DNA of 42,179 bases from Gemmatimonadales bacterium (GCA_019637315.1 JAHBVU010000026.1:1-42179), one strand, 5' to 3'; counted from the first letter of the stretch, positions 1-8,748 are shown. Notes: generated by a model from the sequence alone, not told the origin. Translations and numbers: made by a program.

Positions 1-475
1 AGCGAAAGACGGGCAGGTCGAGCCCGAGCCCGAAGGCCAGCCCCGAACCGGTGCGGCGCGTCGTGACCGCCGGCCCGTCGGGCGGCGTCACGGTGAAGGT
101 CCCCCGAGCGAGCCCGAGCCCTCCGGTGAGAAAAAATCCGCTGCCGGTCGGGAACCACATCACGGCGCCCATCAGCGACGCATTCCGCGCCTCGAGCGGA
201 TCGACGGGCTCGGCCGAACGAGCAGCAGCCCGATCGTCGAAGCCGAAGAGCTCGGCGCCGAGCTGAACCCGCTCGGTCAGACGGGTTCCCAGCCGAACCC
301 ACCCGGTGCTGCCATAGACGACCGAAGGGTCGGTGCAGGCGGAGCAGCCGACCCGGGCCACACCCGTGCCCAGCCCGGCCTCGACCCAGAGACCGCGACG
401 CCCCGCCTCCTGGGCACGGACGACGGCGGGCACCGCAGCGAGCGCCGCGGCGGCGATCAGCAGCGCGGTCCTCAT
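1..475 (-). CDS. Outer-membrane beta-barrel-like protein, C-terminus cut by window edge
   Basis: The gene reads leftwards from an ATG at 475 and stays open to the window edge, giving about 158 residues. The start overlaps the stop of the upstream DUF3943 gene as ATGA (472-475), which implies translational coupling in one operon. The N-terminus is a clear Sec signal peptide: MRTALLIAAAALAAVPAVV followed by RAQ. The mature part alternates short hydrophobic and glycine-rich stretches (for example LGTRLTERVQLGAELFGF and SGFFLTGGLGLARG), typical of transmembrane beta-strands, and carries an early Cys-x-x-Cys (CSAC). I infer a small exported beta-barrel of unknown function. No specific family can be named from the part present. 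Confidence 0.75.
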   Translation of the reverse strand, partial: MRTALLIAAAALAAVPAVVRAQEAGRRGLWVEAGLGTGVARVGCSACTDPSVVYGSTGWVRLGTRLTERVQLGAELFGFDDRAAARSAEPVDPLEARNASLMGAVMWFPTGSGFFLTGGLGLARGTFTVTPPDGPAVTTRRTGSGLAFGLGLDLPVFR

Positions 476-1836
476 GGCTCGACCCCCGATCGCGCGGCGT
501 CGGTCCAGGTCAGGAAGAGCCGCCCCTCGAGGTATGAGCGCCGATCGCTCGGCAGCTCCGGATACCGGCTGGTCCGGCGATCGTCGCTGAGATAGAGGCC
601 GAGTCCGAGCCCGCCGGTGAGTGGAACCATGGCCGCCGCCCCGGTGAACAGCAGATGGTGACTCGACTCGGCGCCGCTCACGGTCCGCAGCGCGCGCCAC
701 CGGTTATAGAAGGTGAAGTACCGCCGGCCCCGATGCTCCAGCGTCAGCTCGGCGTTGGCCCCGACACCAGGCCCGAAGTCGTAAGAACGCTCGCCGACGC
801 CCGCATAGGGTCCGTCGATCGCACCGAGCAGCGTGGCGCCCGCCGAGATCTCGGTACGCAGCGACAGGTCGCCGCCCAGCCGCCAGCGCGAAAGCAGCCC
901 GGCCTCCAGCCCTTGTTCGCCGTAGCGGTAGGCGAGGTTGTCGACGTAGTCGAAGCGCTGGTTGAGGGCCCAGAGATGGCGGTGCCCCGCCGCTTGGGTC
1001 GCCAGGTCGCCCCCATAGAGGCGGCCCACGCTGCGCAGGAGGTTGAGGCCGCCGCCGCCCGGACTGACCTGGAGCCGCAGGGTAAAGACGTCGTACGGAG
1101 CCCGGTAGGCGCGCTCGAACGGATCGCGGTAGCTCAGGTCGATCAGGAAGGTGCTGGAGTAGCGGTTGGGCGACCCGCTCTCGCGAACCCGACGGGCGCC
1201 CGCTGCGAAGCGCACCAGATAGTCGGCTGCTTCGTGCCCGGCGGGGTTCGGGCGGTGGCGGTTCCACTCCCCGCGTGCCAGCCGGTTGAGCCCGCCCATC
1301 GGATCGAAGAGGGTGGCCGCTAGCTCGCGGGAGAGCCGCGCTCCTCCCGACGCCTCGGTGTCACGGAGGCTGCTGCTCACCTGATGCAGCATCTCGCCCA
1401 GCGCAATGCCGCCGAAGCTCGTCATGAAGAAGTCGTTGAGCGACGGCCGGTGGGTCTCGCCGAAATACTCCCAGGTCCACGAGCCGAGAAAGGCGAAGGG
1501 AACGGCCTCCCAGAAGCTCAGGCAGTTGGCGCGGGCGGCATTGAAATAAAGGTTGCCGTGGAACGGGTGGGCAAACAGGTTGGTGCCGAAGGCGTTCTCG
1601 TCCCACTCCCAACCGAGCCGGAGGTTGCGCGACCAGCTTTCGAAGTCGACCCGGGCCCAGTCGGCCTCGAGGACGAGTGCGTCGAAGCGGTTGACGGCAT
1701 AGTTGACGGCGAGGGTCTGCGCCGCAGCGATCAGCGGCCGGCCCCGTTCGCAGCCGTCGCGGCCAGCCTGCGCCGACCCGTGGTGCGGAACCAGCGCGAG
1801 TGCGGCAAGCACGAGAACCCCGAGCCGAATTCTCAT
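472..1836 (-). CDS. DUF3943 outer-membrane protein
   Basis: This 454-residue protein begins with a signal peptide (MRIRLGVLVLAALALVP, cleavage probably after GSAQA). Residues about 60-165 match the DUF3943 core as I know it: the segment with NLFAHPFHGNLYFNAARAN, then SFWEAVPFAFLGSWTWEYFGE, then a motif resembling PSLNDFFMTSFGGIALGEML. The C-terminal half is made of amphipathic beta-strands ending in a barrel-like region (GLGLGLYLSDD, EGRLFLTWT), so the protein is probably in the outer membrane. The function of the family is unknown. It is upstream of, and overlaps by four bases with, a second beta-barrel gene, so the two are probably co-expressed and may work together. Confidence 0.85.
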   Translation of the reverse strand: MRIRLGVLVLAALALVPHHGSAQAGRDGCERGRPLIAAAQTLAVNYAVNRFDALVLEADWARVDFESWSRNLRLGWEWDENAFGTNLFAHPFHGNLYFNAARANCLSFWEAVPFAFLGSWTWEYFGETHRPSLNDFFMTSFGGIALGEMLHQVSSSLRDTEASGGARLSRELAATLFDPMGGLNRLARGEWNRHRPNPAGHEAADYLVRFAAGARRVRESGSPNRYSSTFLIDLSYRDPFERAYRAPYDVFTLRLQVSPGGGGLNLLRSVGRLYGGDLATQAAGHRHLWALNQRFDYVDNLAYRYGEQGLEAGLLSRWRLGGDLSLRTEISAGATLLGAIDGPYAGVGERSYDFGPGVGANAELTLEHRGRRYFTFYNRWRALRTVSGAESSHHLLFTGAAAMVPLTGGLGLGLYLSDDRRTSRYPELPSDRRSYLEGRLFLTWTDAARSGVEP

Positions 1837-2085
1837 AGCGGCAACTTGCCCCGCCGACCCTGAAGGCAGCGTGAAGGCATCCGGAACAGCGGCTCATGGG
1901 CAGCAGCCCCCGTCGACCAGGTGTTGCCACAGGTGTGAACGAATCACCGGCAATCTGTGGAATGCCCTGCAAATCTGTGCAAACAGACAACGGTTCGCGG
2001 GTCCTCCTTTATATCACCGCATCGCGTGGTGGCTACCATCGCCCTGTACGCCAAGGGCATCCTTGCACGAACGAAAGGCCAGCCC

Positions 2086-2805
2086 ATGCCAAGCGTATCT
2101 TCGCAGAGCGACTACATCGATGATATCCGTCACCTGTGTGGCGCAGAACAGCCATTAGGAGACGTACTGACGCGAATGGCCAGGACCGCGTCCGCGTCGT
2201 TCCTGCGCGAGTTGCTGCACCGCCACGGCCGGATGGCCGAGATTCATCTCCGCCGCCTCGAATGGATCTGTCGCGGCCTCAGGGTGCAGTCACCGATCCA
2301 TGCGTCGGCCAGCATGCGCAATCTGACTGGCCGGGTCGAGGGACTTCTGGCGAGTGACCTGATCCGGCCGGATCTCGATGCGGCGCTCGCGGCGGCTGCG
2401 CAAGCCATTTCCCAGCACAAGGTGATGCGTTACGCCACCGCGCGCTTCCAGGCCACCCGACTCGGCCACCTGAGCCACGCCGCGCTGCTGGAACAGTCGC
2501 TCAACGAGGAAGTCAGCGTTCGGGACGCGGTGGCGACCGCGCTCGGCCGGCCGTCAAACGGGGAGGCAAAGCCTCTGGTCACCTGGTATGCGGAGCTGCC
2601 GGTGGCCCGCCGGAACCCGGCCGACCCGCGGGACCTCGATCCGACGGATCGGCCTGACCGCCGTCCCGAGGACGAGCCGGTCACGCCCGAGACCGAGCCC
2701 GATGACGTGACCCATCCCGGTCGACGTGAGGACCCTGAACCGGGTCGGGTACCAGAACCCGATCGGAGTGATCCGGAAACCGCAGCAGTCCTGGTGGGCC
2801 GCTAA
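2086..2805 (+). CDS. Degenerate DUF892 (YciE-like) protein with charged C-terminal tail
   Basis: The ATG at 2086 is chosen because AAAGG lies at 2074-2078, seven bases upstream; an in-frame ATG at 1957 lacks this. The protein has 239 residues. Residues about 8-153 align with the ferritin-like DUF892 fold, but segments carrying acidic residues in canonical members are changed: the helix that normally reads like RVEHYEIAGYG is AISQHKVMRYA here, and the usual EEET stretch is HGRMAE. A Trp-x-Cys motif (LEWICRGL) is shared with the copy at 10199-10711 and absent from the canonical copy at 13420-13923. Residues about 155-239 form a Pro/Asp/Glu/Arg-rich tail, predicted disordered. I infer a four-helix protein that no longer binds two metals; its role is unknown. 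Confidence 0.75.
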   Translation: MPSVSSQSDYIDDIRHLCGAEQPLGDVLTRMARTASASFLRELLHRHGRMAEIHLRRLEWICRGLRVQSPIHASASMRNLTGRVEGLLASDLIRPDLDAALAAAAQAISQHKVMRYATARFQATRLGHLSHAALLEQSLNEEVSVRDAVATALGRPSNGEAKPLVTWYAELPVARRNPADPRDLDPTDRPDRRPEDEPVTPETEPDDVTHPGRREDPEPGRVPEPDRSDPETAAVLVGR

Positions 2806-2841
2806 GCGGCCTGCCTGACCAACCGAGTCGGCACGTGCACC

Positions 2842-3735
2842 TTAACCCCGCACGTGCCGATTGAAGAACGCCACGGTCCGGTCCCACGCCAGCTTCGCGG
2901 CGGCGGGGTCATACCGCGGCGTGGTATCGTTGTTGAAGCCGTGCTGGGTGCCCGGATAGAGATACCGCTGGTAGTCGACTTTCGCCGCCTTGAGCGCCTC
3001 CTCGAACGCCGGCCAGCTCGCATTGATTCGAGGGTCCTGCTCCGCCGACTGAATCAGCAGCGGACTGCGAATCTTCGGCACGTCCTCGACGTTGGGCGAC
3101 GAACCGTAGAACGCCACGCCCGCGGCCAGCTCCGAACCGAGCCGGGTGGCGAGATAGTTCACCATGCCGCCGCCATAGCAGAACCCGACCGCACCAACCC
3201 GACCGGTCGACTCCGGGCGGGCCTTCAACACCCCGACGGCAGCCACGAAATCCTCCCGCGTCTTGGCCTGATCGAGCTGCGGAAAGAGCTCGCGGGCTTT
3301 GTCTTCATCGCCCGGGTAGCCACCGAGCGGGAAGAGCGCATCCGGAGCAAACGCGAGAAAGCCGTCGACCGCGAGCCGCCGCGTGATGTCTTCGATGTGC
3401 GGGTTGAGGCCGCGATTTTCGTGGATCACGAGGATGGCGGGATGCCTGGCTGTCGCACCCGTCGGGGCCACGAGGTACCCCCGCGCCCGGCCGTACCCAT
3501 TCGGCGAGTCGTACTCGAGATACTCGGCGCTGATCCTGGTATCGGCCGGAGCGATAACCTGCGCCTCGACGAACTTCGGGCTGAGCTGCTCGAGCAGCAT
3601 GGCCGCCGTAACCCCGCCCACGGCGAACTTGGCGGCCCGGTCGAGAAAGGCGCGGCGGTCGATGGTGCCATGAACGTAGGCGTCGAACAGGATCAGCAAC
3701 TCCTGATCGAAGTCGTGTGAGGTCTTCCGGGTCAT
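2842..3735 (-). CDS. Dienelactone hydrolase family protein, exported
   Basis: The protein has 297 residues from the ATG at 3735; an in-frame ATG at 3771 adds 12 unlikely residues. It is an alpha/beta hydrolase of the dienelactone hydrolase family. The nucleophile is Cys186 in GFCYGGG, the acid is Asp234 in AEQDPR and the base is His265 in GTQHGF; Glu106 in HENRG matches the conserved Glu of the family. The N-terminus has DRRAFLDRAAKFAVGGVTAAML (twin Arg at 27-28 before a hydrophobic run), which looks like a Tat signal set in about 25 extra residues, so secretion is likely. Known members cleave cyclic or activated esters; the substrate here is unknown. It lies 54 bases downstream of the toxin gene on the same strand but is not obviously part of that module. 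Confidence 0.88.
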   Translation of the reverse strand: MTRKTSHDFDQELLILFDAYVHGTIDRRAFLDRAAKFAVGGVTAAMLLEQLSPKFVEAQVIAPADTRISAEYLEYDSPNGYGRARGYLVAPTGATARHPAILVIHENRGLNPHIEDITRRLAVDGFLAFAPDALFPLGGYPGDEDKARELFPQLDQAKTREDFVAAVGVLKARPESTGRVGAVGFCYGGGMVNYLATRLGSELAAGVAFYGSSPNVEDVPKIRSPLLIQSAEQDPRINASWPAFEEALKAAKVDYQRYLYPGTQHGFNNDTTPRYDPAAAKLAWDRTVAFFNRHVRG

Positions 3736-3789
3736 GCGGCGCTCCGGCGAGGGGGTCCTCCAATCTATCACGCGGGCGGTGTTCCGGCC

Positions 3790-4248
3790 CTAGGCGAGGC
3801 GCGGATCGACCCGAAACGGCTGGGCCGGTCCGATGCTCACCTTCCGGTAGTCGCGATGTTCGGGGTTGAGCACGTAGTTGAACTCCAACCCCACGACGGC
3901 ACTGGGAACCCGCAACACCGCTGACGCAGCCGAATCCAACCACCGGTCGCCGATGGCGGCGAGGCTGACGGGTGCAGGATAGTTGGTCCACTCTGGCGGC
4001 AACGATCGAGGGTCGAGCTTCGTGACGAGCTGATCCGGAAAGCGAACTTCGAAGAGCGTGTACGCGGCCAGCAGCCGAGGCGACTCGAGGTGGACGAGGA
4101 TTTCCAGCGTGGCCAGCGCCACTGAGCTCGAGGTGTAGACCGCGCGCCGGCCGACGCTGGTCCAGCGCCCTCCAGCCCGGCGAGCCCCTTCGCCATCAAG
4201 GGCGCTGGCGGCGTACTTACTTTTGACGATCCGCCAGGCGGACGGCAC
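3790..4248 (-). CDS. RES-domain toxin of a RES-Xre toxin-antitoxin module
   Basis: This 152-residue protein has the size and motifs of RES toxins, which deplete NAD+ in characterised members. The signature Arg28 lies in GGRWTSVG, Glu49 in ATLEILVHL, and Ser116 in RVPSAVV; these are the Arg-Glu-Ser residues that name the family. The start is a GTG at 4248 directly abutting the antitoxin stop (TGA at 4249-4251), and no ribosome site precedes it, so translation is probably coupled to the antitoxin. The C-terminal NPEH motif (YVLNPEHRDY) is also typical. The gene order, antitoxin first, is the usual one for this class. All signature residues are present, so I expect an active toxin. Confidence 0.93.
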   Translation of the reverse strand: MPSAWRIVKSKYAASALDGEGARRAGGRWTSVGRRAVYTSSSVALATLEILVHLESPRLLAAYTLFEVRFPDQLVTKLDPRSLPPEWTNYPAPVSLAAIGDRWLDSAASAVLRVPSAVVGLEFNYVLNPEHRDYRKVSIGPAQPFRVDPRLA

Positions 4249-4755
4249 TCAGGAGGGCACTCCGTGCTCGAGCCGGTCGATCAGGCGCTCGACCTCGAGC
4301 GCACCCGGACCCGTGCGGCTCATCTCCAGGGGCGATCGGTCGCCCAGGCCCCTGATCGGCTTCCGGAACCAGGCAACGGCCTGCCGGTCATCGCCTTCGA
4401 ACAGTTCGATGGCTTTGCCGAACAAGCGGGTGAGTCGAAGCACCCGATCCGATTCATCCGGCTGCAGCCGTCCAGCCTCCTTGCGCCGGTGAATCGTCCG
4501 TTCCGAGAGCATCAGCGCGTCGGTCAGGGCCGAGCGCTGCACGTCCATCAGGCTGTGCAGCTTCTCGAGGTATCGGTAGGGAATGCCCTGCTCCACCCGA
4601 TCATGGAGGGACGCCGTATCGGCAGCCTCCATACCGAGTAGGGCCACGTAGGCATTGGGTCCGCGCGAGCCCTCGACCGCCTCGAGGTAGGCCTGCACAT
4701 CCGGGCGCCGCTTGGGGATCCGCTTTCGGGACGGACCCGGTGCTGATTTTGCCAT
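4249..4755 (-). CDS. Xre/MbcA/ParS-type antitoxin
   Basis: The antitoxin has 168 residues from the ATG at 4755. The N-terminus is very basic (KRIPKRR). The middle holds a helix-turn-helix-like region (LTDALMLSERTIHRRKEAG) and the C-terminus has the toxin-binding Xre-MbcA-ParS domain: AVAWFRKPIRGLGDRSPLEMSRTGPGALEVERLIDRLEHG in pieces matches the known pattern of W-x3-P-x2-GL-x2-P-x2-L followed by a terminal helix. Known antitoxins of this class neutralise the RES toxin by blocking its active site and repress their own promoter. The start codon lies in a CATATG-centred palindrome (see 4750-4782), consistent with autoregulation, and no Shine-Dalgarno sequence precedes it. Confidence 0.92.
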   Translation of the reverse strand: MAKSAPGPSRKRIPKRRPDVQAYLEAVEGSRGPNAYVALLGMEAADTASLHDRVEQGIPYRYLEKLHSLMDVQRSALTDALMLSERTIHRRKEAGRLQPDESDRVLRLTRLFGKAIELFEGDDRQAVAWFRKPIRGLGDRSPLEMSRTGPGALEVERLIDRLEHGVPS

Positions 4756-4782
4756 ATGGCTGAAAGCTACCGCCACATGGCA
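4750..4782. promoter_or_regulatory. Probable operator of the RES-Xre module
   Basis: TGCCATATGGC (4750-4760) contains the perfect 10-bp palindrome GCCATATGGC, and GCCACATGGCA (4772-4782) is its inverted copy with one mismatch. The two centres are 22 bp apart, about two helical turns, so two antitoxin dimers could bind the same face. The first site covers the antitoxin start codon at 4755. A partial third copy, CAATGGCA, is at 4789-4796. The role is inferred from position; binding is not shown by the sequence alone. Confidence 0.55.
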
Positions 4783-4953
4783 GGCCGTCAATGGCAACCC
4801 CGACAGCCAGAGTCTGCGCCCCCGCAGCTACGCCGCCAGAAGCGAAATATCCGCGGCGGTCGTTGCTTGCCCCGACCCCGACGCCACCCTACCTTGCCCG
4901 ATGCACCACCCGAGGGGCGAGTGGTGCGACTTCGTCATCGGAGGCATCGCGCA

Positions 4954-7900
4954 GTGACTCAATCGAAGGGACCATCTCGCATCACCAAGCTGATGGCCGC
5001 CAATCGAAGCGAGATTGCGGTGCGCGTCTTCCGCGCCGGCACCGAGCTCGGCCTCCGCACCGTTGCGATCTACGCTCACGACGACCGCTTCTGCATCCAT
5101 CGCTACAAGGCCGACGAGGCGTATGAGGTCGGCATCGGCAAGGGGCCCGTGGCCGCGTACCTCGATATCGAGGGCATCATTGCGATTGCCAAGGCGCGGG
5201 GCGTCGACGCGATTCATCCCGGTTACGGCTTCCTCTCGGAAAACCCGGAGTTCGCGCGCGCCTGCATCGAGGCCGGACTGATTTTCGTCGGCCCCCGCCC
5301 CGAGCTGCTCGAGATGATGGGCGACAAGACCGCCGCCCGCTCCCTGGCGCAGCGCATCGGGGTGCCGACCCTGCCAGGTACGGAAGAGCCGATCACCGAT
5401 CGCGCCCAGGCGCTCGCGGTCGCCCAGTCGATCGGGTTTCCGCTGATCATCAAGGCGGCGTTCGGCGGCGGCGGGCGCGGGATGCGGGTGGTCCGCGCCG
5501 AGTCGGAACTCGAGAACCTGCTCGACGAGGCGCAGGCCGAGGCGGAACGGGCCTTCGGGAACCAGGCCATCTTCCTCGAAAAGTACATCGAACGCGCCAA
5601 GCACCTCGAGGTCCAGATCCTCGGCGATCAGCACGGCAACGTGATTCATCTCCACGAGCGCGACTGCTCGGTGCAGCGCCGCCATCAGAAGGTGATCGAG
5701 GTGGCGCCATCGGTCGGATTGCCGCAGGCGGTGGTCGACCAGCTGTGCGAAGCCGCCACCCGGATGGCGCGGGAAATCCGCTACGACAACGCGGGCACGG
5801 TCGAGTTCATCTACGATCTCGACCGGCACGAGTGGTTCTTCATCGAGATGAATCCGCGGATCCAGGTCGAGCACACGGTATCGGAAGTGATTACCGGGCT
5901 CGATCTCGTCCGCGCCCAGATTCTGATTGCCGAAGGGCATGAGCTGCACTCGGAACGGGTCGGGATGCCCAGGCAGGAGGAGGTGCCGCGGAACGGCTAC
6001 GCCATTCAGTGCCGCATTACCACCGAGGATCCGGAGAATCAGTTTGTGCCGGATTACGGGCGGATCATGGCGTACCGGTCGCCGGGCGGTTTCGGGGTCC
6101 GGCTCGACGGCGGAATGGGCTTTGCCGGCGCGGTCATCACGCCGTACTACGACTCGCTGCTGGTCAAGTGCATCGCGAGCGGGCAGACCTACGACAACGC
6201 GCTGCACCGGGCGCGCCGCTGCCTGGCGGAGTTCCGGATTCGCGGCGTCAAGACGAACATCCCGTTCCTCGAGAACGTGATTGCGCACCCCAAGTTCCGG
6301 AGCGGTCAGGCCACCACGACCCTGATCGACACCACGCCCAAGCTCGTCAAGTTCAAGCCTCGGCGCGATCGGGCGACCAAGCTGCTCAATTTCCTGGCGG
6401 GGGTCATCGTCAACGGCAATCCGCACGCCAAGGGCTATCGGCCGAGCGGTCCTCTGCCCCAGCCGCGGCCGCTGCCGTACAGCCCGAGTGCGGAGCCGCC
6501 CGCCGGTACGCGGCAGCGCCTGCTCGCGCTCGGCGCGAAGGGATTTGCGGAGTGGGTCAGGGCGCAGGATCGGCTGCTGATTACCGACACAACCTGGCGC
6601 GATGCGCACCAGTCGCTCATGGCCACCCGGGTCCGCGGCTACGACATGCTGGCCACCGCGGCGGCCGTGGCGCGTCGGACGCCGCAGCTATTCTCGCTGG
6701 AGATGTGGGGTGGGGCCACCTTCGACACCGCCATGCGGTTTCTGAGCGAGGATCCCTGGGAGCGACTCCGCCAGCTGCGCGCTGCGGTGCCCAACATCTG
6801 CTTCCAGATGCTCTTCCGGGGCGCCAATGCGGTCGGCTACACCAATTATCCCGACAATGTCGTGGCCGGCTTCGTTCGCCATGCGGCCGGCCAGGGCATG
6901 GACATCTTCCGGGTCTTCGACTCGCTCAACTACCTGCCCAGCCTCCGGGTCGCGATGGAGGCGGTTCAGGACACCCACGCCGTCTGCGAAGCCGCCATCT
7001 GCTACACCGGCGACATTCTCGACGAGCGGCGCGACAAGTTCTCGCTCCAATACTATGTCCGGCTGGCCAAGGAGCTGGAGCGGATGGGCGCCCACATGCT
7101 CGCCATCAAGGACATGGCGGGGCTCTGCCGTCCCTTCGCGGCCAAGCGGCTGGTCGAGACGCTCCGAAACGAGATCGGACTGCCGATCCATTTCCATACC
7201 CACGACACCAGCGGCATCGCCTCCGCCAGCGTGCTCCAGGCTGCCCAAGCGGGCGTGGACGCGGTCGACCTCGCGCTGGCCTCGATGAGCGGCAGCACCT
7301 CGCAGCCCAACCTCAATTCCGTAGTAGCCGCGCTCCAGCACACTCCGCGGGACACCGGACTCGATCTCGACACCCTGAACGAGTTCTCCGACTATTGGGA
7401 AACGGTGCGTACCTACTATGCGCCGTTCGACTCCGCGCCGAAGAGCGGATCGGCGGAGGTCTACCTGCACGAGATGCCGGGCGGGCAGTATACCAACCTC
7501 AAGGAGCAGGCCGCCGCGATGGGTGTTGGCCATCGCTGGCCCGAGATTGCCCGCACCTACGCCGAGGTCAATCAGCTCTTCGGTGACATCGTGAAAGTCA
7601 CCCCGTCGTCGAAGGTCGTCGGCGACATGGCGCTCTTCCTGTTCAGCAAGAGCATTCGCCCGGTCGACGTCGTCAATCTCGATCCTGGCGTCACGCCGTT
7701 CCCCGAGAGCGTCATCGACATGCTGATGGGCGGCCTGGGGTGGCCCGATGGCGGCTGGCCCGAGGACGTTTCGCTCGCCGTGCTTGGTCCGGAGCGCCAT
7801 GCCGTGGCGCGGGCGCGCTACGCTGCGGCCATGAGCGGCCTGCCGAATGCCGAGACGGCCGCCGAGCTCGACCTCGCGGTGACCCGTGCCGAGCTCAAGG

Positions 7901-8463
7901 ATCGGCTTCGGCGCGAACCGACCGATGACGATGTCTTCTCGTATCTGATGTACCCCAAGGTCTTCCTCGACTTCGCCAAGCATACGACGGCGTACGGCGA
8001 CGTCAGCGCCCTGCCGACCCCGGCGTTCCTCTACGGCCTCGCACCTGGGGAGGAGATCTCGGTCGACATCGAGGAGGGCAAGACGCTGATCATCCGGCTG
8101 CTCTCGGTGGGCGAGCCCGATGAGGAGGGCAAGCGCGCCGTCAGCTACGAACTCAACGGCATCGGGCGCGACGCCTTCGTGCTCGATGCGAAATCGACGC
8201 CGAAGACCAAGGCGCGGCCCAAAGTGGACGCCACCGACCCGACCCAGCTCGCCGCGCCGATTCCGGGTCTGATTGCGGAGCTCGTCGTGTCGGTCGGCCA
8301 CAAGGTGGCCAAGGGCGACAAGCTGCTAATGATGGAGGCGATGAAGATGCAGAGCACCGTCTACGCTCCGTCAGACGGTCTCGTCACGGAGCTCCACATC
8401 GACGCCGGCGACCGGGTCGAGGCCGGCGACCTGCTGCTGCGAATCCGGCCTGCCGAGGGCTGA
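4954..8463 (+). CDS. pyc: Pyruvate carboxylase, single-chain
   Basis: The GTG at 4954 is chosen because GGAGG (4940-4944) lies nine bases upstream; the frame is open further up, but those residues are arginine-rich and unlike the family. The product of 1169 residues is close to the usual length of about 1150. It carboxylates pyruvate to oxaloacetate with ATP and bicarbonate. Order of domains: biotin carboxylase (start to about 460; ATP loop GGGGRGM, HERDCSVQRRHQK, EMNPRIQVEHTV), carboxyltransferase (from about 540; DTTWRDAHQS, metal-binding HFHTHDT near 750, carbamylated Lys in AIKDMAGL near 718), and biotinyl carrier domain at the end with the biotin Lys at about 1131 in EAMKM. It is read divergently from the antitoxin. 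Confidence 0.97.
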   Translation: MTQSKGPSRITKLMAANRSEIAVRVFRAGTELGLRTVAIYAHDDRFCIHRYKADEAYEVGIGKGPVAAYLDIEGIIAIAKARGVDAIHPGYGFLSENPEFARACIEAGLIFVGPRPELLEMMGDKTAARSLAQRIGVPTLPGTEEPITDRAQALAVAQSIGFPLIIKAAFGGGGRGMRVVRAESELENLLDEAQAEAERAFGNQAIFLEKYIERAKHLEVQILGDQHGNVIHLHERDCSVQRRHQKVIEVAPSVGLPQAVVDQLCEAATRMAREIRYDNAGTVEFIYDLDRHEWFFIEMNPRIQVEHTVSEVITGLDLVRAQILIAEGHELHSERVGMPRQEEVPRNGYAIQCRITTEDPENQFVPDYGRIMAYRSPGGFGVRLDGGMGFAGAVITPYYDSLLVKCIASGQTYDNALHRARRCLAEFRIRGVKTNIPFLENVIAHPKFRSGQATTTLIDTTPKLVKFKPRRDRATKLLNFLAGVIVNGNPHAKGYRPSGPLPQPRPLPYSPSAEPPAGTRQRLLALGAKGFAEWVRAQDRLLITDTTWRDAHQSLMATRVRGYDMLATAAAVARRTPQLFSLEMWGGATFDTAMRFLSEDPWERLRQLRAAVPNICFQMLFRGANAVGYTNYPDNVVAGFVRHAAGQGMDIFRVFDSLNYLPSLRVAMEAVQDTHAVCEAAICYTGDILDERRDKFSLQYYVRLAKELERMGAHMLAIKDMAGLCRPFAAKRLVETLRNEIGLPIHFHTHDTSGIASASVLQAAQAGVDAVDLALASMSGSTSQPNLNSVVAALQHTPRDTGLDLDTLNEFSDYWETVRTYYAPFDSAPKSGSAEVYLHEMPGGQYTNLKEQAAAMGVGHRWPEIARTYAEVNQLFGDIVKVTPSSKVVGDMALFLFSKSIRPVDVVNLDPGVTPFPESVIDMLMGGLGWPDGGWPEDVSLAVLGPERHAVARARYAAAMSGLPNAETAAELDLAVTRAELKDRLRREPTDDDVFSYLMYPKVFLDFAKHTTAYGDVSALPTPAFLYGLAPGEEISVDIEEGKTLIIRLLSVGEPDEEGKRAVSYELNGIGRDAFVLDAKSTPKTKARPKVDATDPTQLAAPIPGLIAELVVSVGHKVAKGDKLLMMEAMKMQSTVYAPSDGLVTELHIDAGDRVEAGDLLLRIRPAEG

Positions 8464-8479
8464 GCGCGAGACTCGATCA

Positions 8480-8496
8480 ACCGGCACCGTGCCGGT
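8480..8496 (+). terminator. Possible terminator hairpin after pyruvate carboxylase
   Basis: ACCGGCAC (8480-8487) and GTGCCGGT (8489-8496) are perfect inverted repeats around one base, 17 bases after the stop of the pyruvate carboxylase gene. No T-run follows, so intrinsic termination is uncertain. The rest of 8464-8547 holds nothing else I can identify. Confidence 0.35.
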
Positions 8497-8547
8497 GGTG
8501 GCCGGAGCTATTCGCCCAGGGAGCGACCAGGTCCCGAAAGTCGTCGA

Positions 8548-8748
8548 TCACAGGCTCCCCGGGTGGTCCTGCAGCGTTGCGACGAGGATCGGCATGGTGG
8601 CACGGGTGTAAGTCGGGAAGGACCGACCAGCCAGCCGCCAGGCCGCATCGGTCAGCTTCGCGACTGCGGCAACTCGCTCTTCCAGCGTGCCGCCCATGCG
8701 CGGATCGGCCGCCTCAGGGCTCGAAAGAGGGACGACCCGCGCCGACAT
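8548..8748 (-). CDS. Small protein of about 66 residues, function unknown
   Basis: From the ATG at 8748 the product is 66 residues; an in-frame ATG at 8763 would add five. The sequence looks like a real protein rather than a shadow: after a short variable start (MSARVVPLSSPEA) comes an alpha-helical core (TLEERVAAVAKLTDAAWRLAG) and the C-terminal motif RSFPTYTRATMP. I recall short proteins with a similar PTYTRA-x-MP ending in other bacteria, some beside nucleotidyltransferase genes, but no such partner is here. No good ribosome site is visible for either start. It is convergent with pyruvate carboxylase and divergent from the ArsR gene. Confidence 0.55.
   Translation of the reverse strand: MSARVVPLSSPEAADPRMGGTLEERVAAVAKLTDAAWRLAGRSFPTYTRATMPILVATLQDHPGSL

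Noticed and set aside
4828-6609. 593-residue minus-strand open frame
   Set aside because: It is wholly antisense to pyruvate carboxylase and shows no recognisable motif or signal.
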